Assembly: GCA_964463865.1 (NCBI GenBank)
Contig: CAYXDX010000011.1
Coordinates: 1-32,426, forward strand
Length of the DNA: 32,426 bases
Source: Ferroglobus sp964463865
GTDB lineage: Archaea; Halobacteriota; Archaeoglobi; Archaeoglobales; Archaeoglobaceae
Direction of reading: 5' to 3'
Each line of letters opens with the position of its first letter. Positions within the stretch are counted from its first letter, which is position 1. The notes under the pieces are model-generated. The model ran no database searches and was not told the DNA's origin. It saw only the letters and a program-made list of their open reading frames with translations. Positions 30,689 through 32,426 of this stretch are shown here, one piece after another. The translations under genes were made by a program, and so were the position numbers.

Positions 30689-30698
30689 TTAAATAAGT
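30689..30698 (-). promoter_or_regulatory. TATA-like box of the three-helix membrane protein gene
   Basis: ACTTATTTAA on the minus strand is centred about 27 bp before the ATG at 30666, so that transcript should be leaderless. It diverges from the phenylacetate-CoA ligase promoter in an 81-bp region. Confidence 0.5.
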
Positions 30699-30716
30699 TT
30701 CTCAACTTTCGTAAAA

Positions 30717-30724
30717 CTTAAAAT
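30717..30724 (+). promoter_or_regulatory. TATA-like box of the phenylacetate-CoA ligase gene
   Basis: CTTAAAAT is centred about 27 bp before the ATG at 30748, consistent with a leaderless transcript. It supports that ATG over an in-frame codon at 30727, which lies too close to the box. Confidence 0.5.
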
Positions 30725-30747
30725 CCGTGTTACGCCTTGGCAAGGGT

Positions 30748-32046
30748 ATGTATTGGAATCCAGTGGTTGAAAAGATGCCCAGGGAAGATCTCAGAGAACT
30801 GCAGGAGAGAAAAATAAGGGCAATCGTTAGATACGCATACGAGCACTCTCCGTTCTACAGGCAAAAGTTTAAGGAAGTTGGGGTCGATCCCTGGAGTATT
30901 AGAGGTTCGGAGGATCTTACGAAGTTACCTTTTACGAGGAAGCAAGACTTGAGGGATAATTATCCGTTCGGGATGTTCGCCGTTCCTCTCTCGATGGTTG
31001 TCAGGTTTCACGCTTCAAGCGGAACGACCGGAAAGCCGACCGTTGTAGGATACACGCAGAACGACATTGAAGTCTGGATAGAGTGTCTGGCGAGAGGTTT
31101 AACGTCTTGCGGCGTCAGTAGGGAGGACATAATTCAGATAGCCTACGGATACGGTCTCTTCACTGGGGGTCTCGGTTTCCACTACGCGGCCGAAAGAATT
31201 GGGGCGAGCGTAATTCCGATATCTGCCGGTAACACTCAAAGGCAGATAGAGTTGATGAAGGACTTCGGCTCAACGGTAATCGCGTGCACTCCGAGTTACA
31301 TGCTGTATCTGACCGAATACGCGGAAAAGATGGGTGTGAACATTAGCGAGGACACGAAGCTCAGGATGGGTATATTTGGTGCTGAGCCGTGGAGCGAAGA
31401 GACGAGGAAGAGAATAGAGAACAAAACCGGTATAGAAGCTTTCGACGTTTACGGAACTTCTGAGCTTAGCGGTCCGCTTTTTACCGAGTGCACGGAAAAG
31501 CAGGGAATTCATGTCTGGGCAGACCATTTCTTTGTCGAGGTGATAGACCCCGAAACCGGAGAGAGGCTCAGCGAAGGAGAAAAAGGAGAGTTGGTCGTTA
31601 CGACGCTCAGCAAAGAAGCGCTACCTCTCATCAGGTGGAGGACTGGCGACGTAACGGTTCTGGAGGAAGAGAAGTGTGCTTGCGGAAGAACGCACCCGAG
31701 AATCATGAGGATACTCGGAAGAACGGACGACATGATCATAGTTCGCGGCGTGAACGTGTTCCCGAGTCAGATCGAGCATGTTCTCATGCAAATACCTGAG
31801 GTCGGCGAACACTACCAGATAATCCTCGAGAGGGAGCACGAACTCGATAAGATGACGGTGGTCGTGGAACTCAGCGACAAGGCCAAAATCGAAACGACAG
31901 CTGACATTCTCAACTTGGAGAGGAGGATAAGCGAGATGCTCAAAAGCGTCCTAAACGTCTGGGCAGAAGTCAAGGTCGTCAATCCGGGAACGTTGCAGAG
32001 GTTCGAAGGAAAAGCGAAGAGAGTGATCGACAAGAGGAAGATTTAA
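30748..32046 (+). CDS. Phenylacetate-CoA ligase (PaaK-like)
   Basis: An ANL-family enzyme that activates phenylacetate or another aryl acid with ATP and CoA. The 432-residue protein has FHASSGTTGKPTVVGYT (phosphate-binding loop), IAYGYGLFTGGLGFHY, YGTSELSGPLFTEC, LIRWRTGDVT, a CACGRTHPR cysteine pair typical of PaaK, and GRTDDMIIVRGVNVFPSQIE. In archaea such enzymes serve amino-acid and aromatic degradation together with indolepyruvate-type ferredoxin oxidoreductases, although none is seen in the window. Substrate specificity is inferred. Its 3' end shares a 4-bp TTAA with the convergent gene. Confidence 0.93.
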   Translation: MYWNPVVEKMPREDLRELQERKIRAIVRYAYEHSPFYRQKFKEVGVDPWSIRGSEDLTKLPFTRKQDLRDNYPFGMFAVPLSMVVRFHASSGTTGKPTVVGYTQNDIEVWIECLARGLTSCGVSREDIIQIAYGYGLFTGGLGFHYAAERIGASVIPISAGNTQRQIELMKDFGSTVIACTPSYMLYLTEYAEKMGVNISEDTKLRMGIFGAEPWSEETRKRIENKTGIEAFDVYGTSELSGPLFTECTEKQGIHVWADHFFVEVIDPETGERLSEGEKGELVVTTLSKEALPLIRWRTGDVTVLEEEKCACGRTHPRIMRILGRTDDMIIVRGVNVFPSQIEHVLMQIPEVGEHYQIILEREHELDKMTVVVELSDKAKIETTADILNLERRISEMLKSVLNVWAEVKVVNPGTLQRFEGKAKRVIDKRKI

Positions 32047-32333
32047 AGTTTTTCGATGACCGAGCGAACTTTATCCTCCATTTTGCCCCCTCTTTTCCTG
32101 GCGTCGATTTTGACGACGTAGTAGTTTCTTGGAGACCCGGCGTTGAACAGTCTCTCGTTAATCTTTTCGAGTAACTCTGAAAGCTCAGAAAAGTTTTCTA
32201 CTTCTAATATCGTCCCCATTGCCGTGAGTTCGTGCTTTACGCCGCTCTCTTTAATTACCTTTACCACTTCCGCGATAAACTCGCTTAAAGACTCGCCCAC
32301 GCCGATCGGGACAACGGAAATCTCGACGATCAT
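32043..32333 (-). CDS. MTH1187 family thiamine-binding-like protein
   Basis: A 96-residue ferredoxin-like protein of the MTH1187/YkoF (UPF0045) family. It begins MIVEISVVPIGVGESLSEFIAEVV, then VIKESGVKHELTAMGTILE and KIDARKRGGKMEDKVRSV, all typical. Structural members bind thiamine or similar pyrimidines, but an in vivo role is not settled. The ATG lies 13 bp after the stop of another leftward gene at the window edge, so it may be cotranscribed with it. It converges on the phenylacetate-CoA ligase gene. Confidence 0.9.
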   Translation of the reverse strand: MIVEISVVPIGVGESLSEFIAEVVKVIKESGVKHELTAMGTILEVENFSELSELLEKINERLFNAGSPRNYYVVKIDARKRGGKMEDKVRSVIEKL

Positions 32334-32346
32334 AAAAATGAGAAAA

Positions 32347-32426
32347 TTACAAAACGTCTATACCGTTGAAGTTCTTTCCGGCGACTACCGGATATTTTCT
32401 CGGCTCCGAGTAGTAGTCTCTCCTCT
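32347..32426 (-). CDS. C-terminal end of a gene running off the window
   Basis: A leftward frame enters from the right edge and ends in TAA at 32347-32349. About 26 codons are visible, encoding residues ending YPVVAGKNFNGIDVL. I do not recognise the product from this fragment. Close spacing to the MTH1187 gene suggests a shared operon. Confidence 0.6.
   Translation of the reverse strand, partial: RRDYYSEPRKYPVVAGKNFNGIDVL

Noticed and set aside
1..32426. CRISPR array to go with cas6
   Set aside because: I scanned for regularly spaced identical repeats of 24-37 bp and found none in the window.

Overview
The window reads as a compact stretch of a euryarchaeal chromosome, most likely from the order Archaeoglobales. 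The case rests on the gene set: form III RuBisCO, TrmY, a HerA-type ATPase, Nip7, a GPN-loop GTPase, UPF0282, UPF0212, MTH1187, an archaeal-type ornithine cyclodeaminase and a Cas6. It also rests on gene architecture. First genes of transcription units have a TATA-like box about 26-29 bp before the start codon (leaderless or nearly so), while internal operon genes carry GAGGTGGTG Shine-Dalgarno sites. Genus and species cannot be fixed from the sequence alone. Base composition looks even throughout and I see no insertion sequence, prophage or CRISPR array.

Layout. Positions 1-3350: 3' part of a leuC-type dehydratase, an orphan cas6 overlapping a sirtuin gene, and a convergent DUF72 gene. Positions 3348-6900: UPF0282 metallo-hydrolase diverging from a CBS protein, a small zinc-ribbon protein, trmY, then form III RuBisCO. 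Positions 6969-9788: a complete ECF-type vitamin transporter operon (S component, PurM-fold protein, double ATPase with a frameshift in its second ABC signature, T component). Positions 9777-11265: zincin, HIT protein, DUF488. Positions 11421-13860: acyl-CoA ligase, Fe-S/zinc cluster (YkgJ) protein and an unknown. Positions 13937-17761: argB, TIM-barrel isomerase, ornithine cyclodeaminase and purM, each overlapping the next by 4 bp. Positions 17758-18820: an HDAC-fold protein and a tRNA-Arg(CCG). Positions 18943-21565: PAP2-like membrane protein, DJ-1/PfpI protein and a PAS-PAS-GAF sensor. Positions 21652-24193: de novo NAD operon nadX-nadA-nadC. Positions 24298-26908: herA-like gene, UPF0212 gene and GPN GTPase. 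Positions 27076-29298: sulfur-transfer operon (DsrE, TusA, SQR-like flavoprotein, DUF1641). Positions 29340-32426: an unknown, Nip7, a three-helix membrane protein, phenylacetate-CoA ligase, a thiamine-binding-like protein and the end of one more gene.

How the genes work together. NadX, NadA and NadC make nicotinate mononucleotide from aspartate, and a perfect 16-bp palindrome sits between the TATA box and the start of their operon. DsrE, TusA, SQR and DUF1641 look like a sulfide or sulfane-sulfur handling unit behind a promoter packed with inverted repeats. The ECF operon pairs a membrane capture protein with a kinase-like PurM-fold enzyme, which suggests uptake followed by phosphorylation; alpha-ribazole is my leading but unproven substrate.

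Most noteworthy: the frameshifted ECF ATPase; the sirtuin gene overlapping an orphan cas6 that seems to lack the usual catalytic histidine; an HDAC-fold protein lacking the catalytic tyrosine; the NAD-operon palindrome; a TATA element apparently shared by two divergent leaderless genes; and seven of eight convergent gene pairs overlapping at their stop codons, four of them by the same TTAA.
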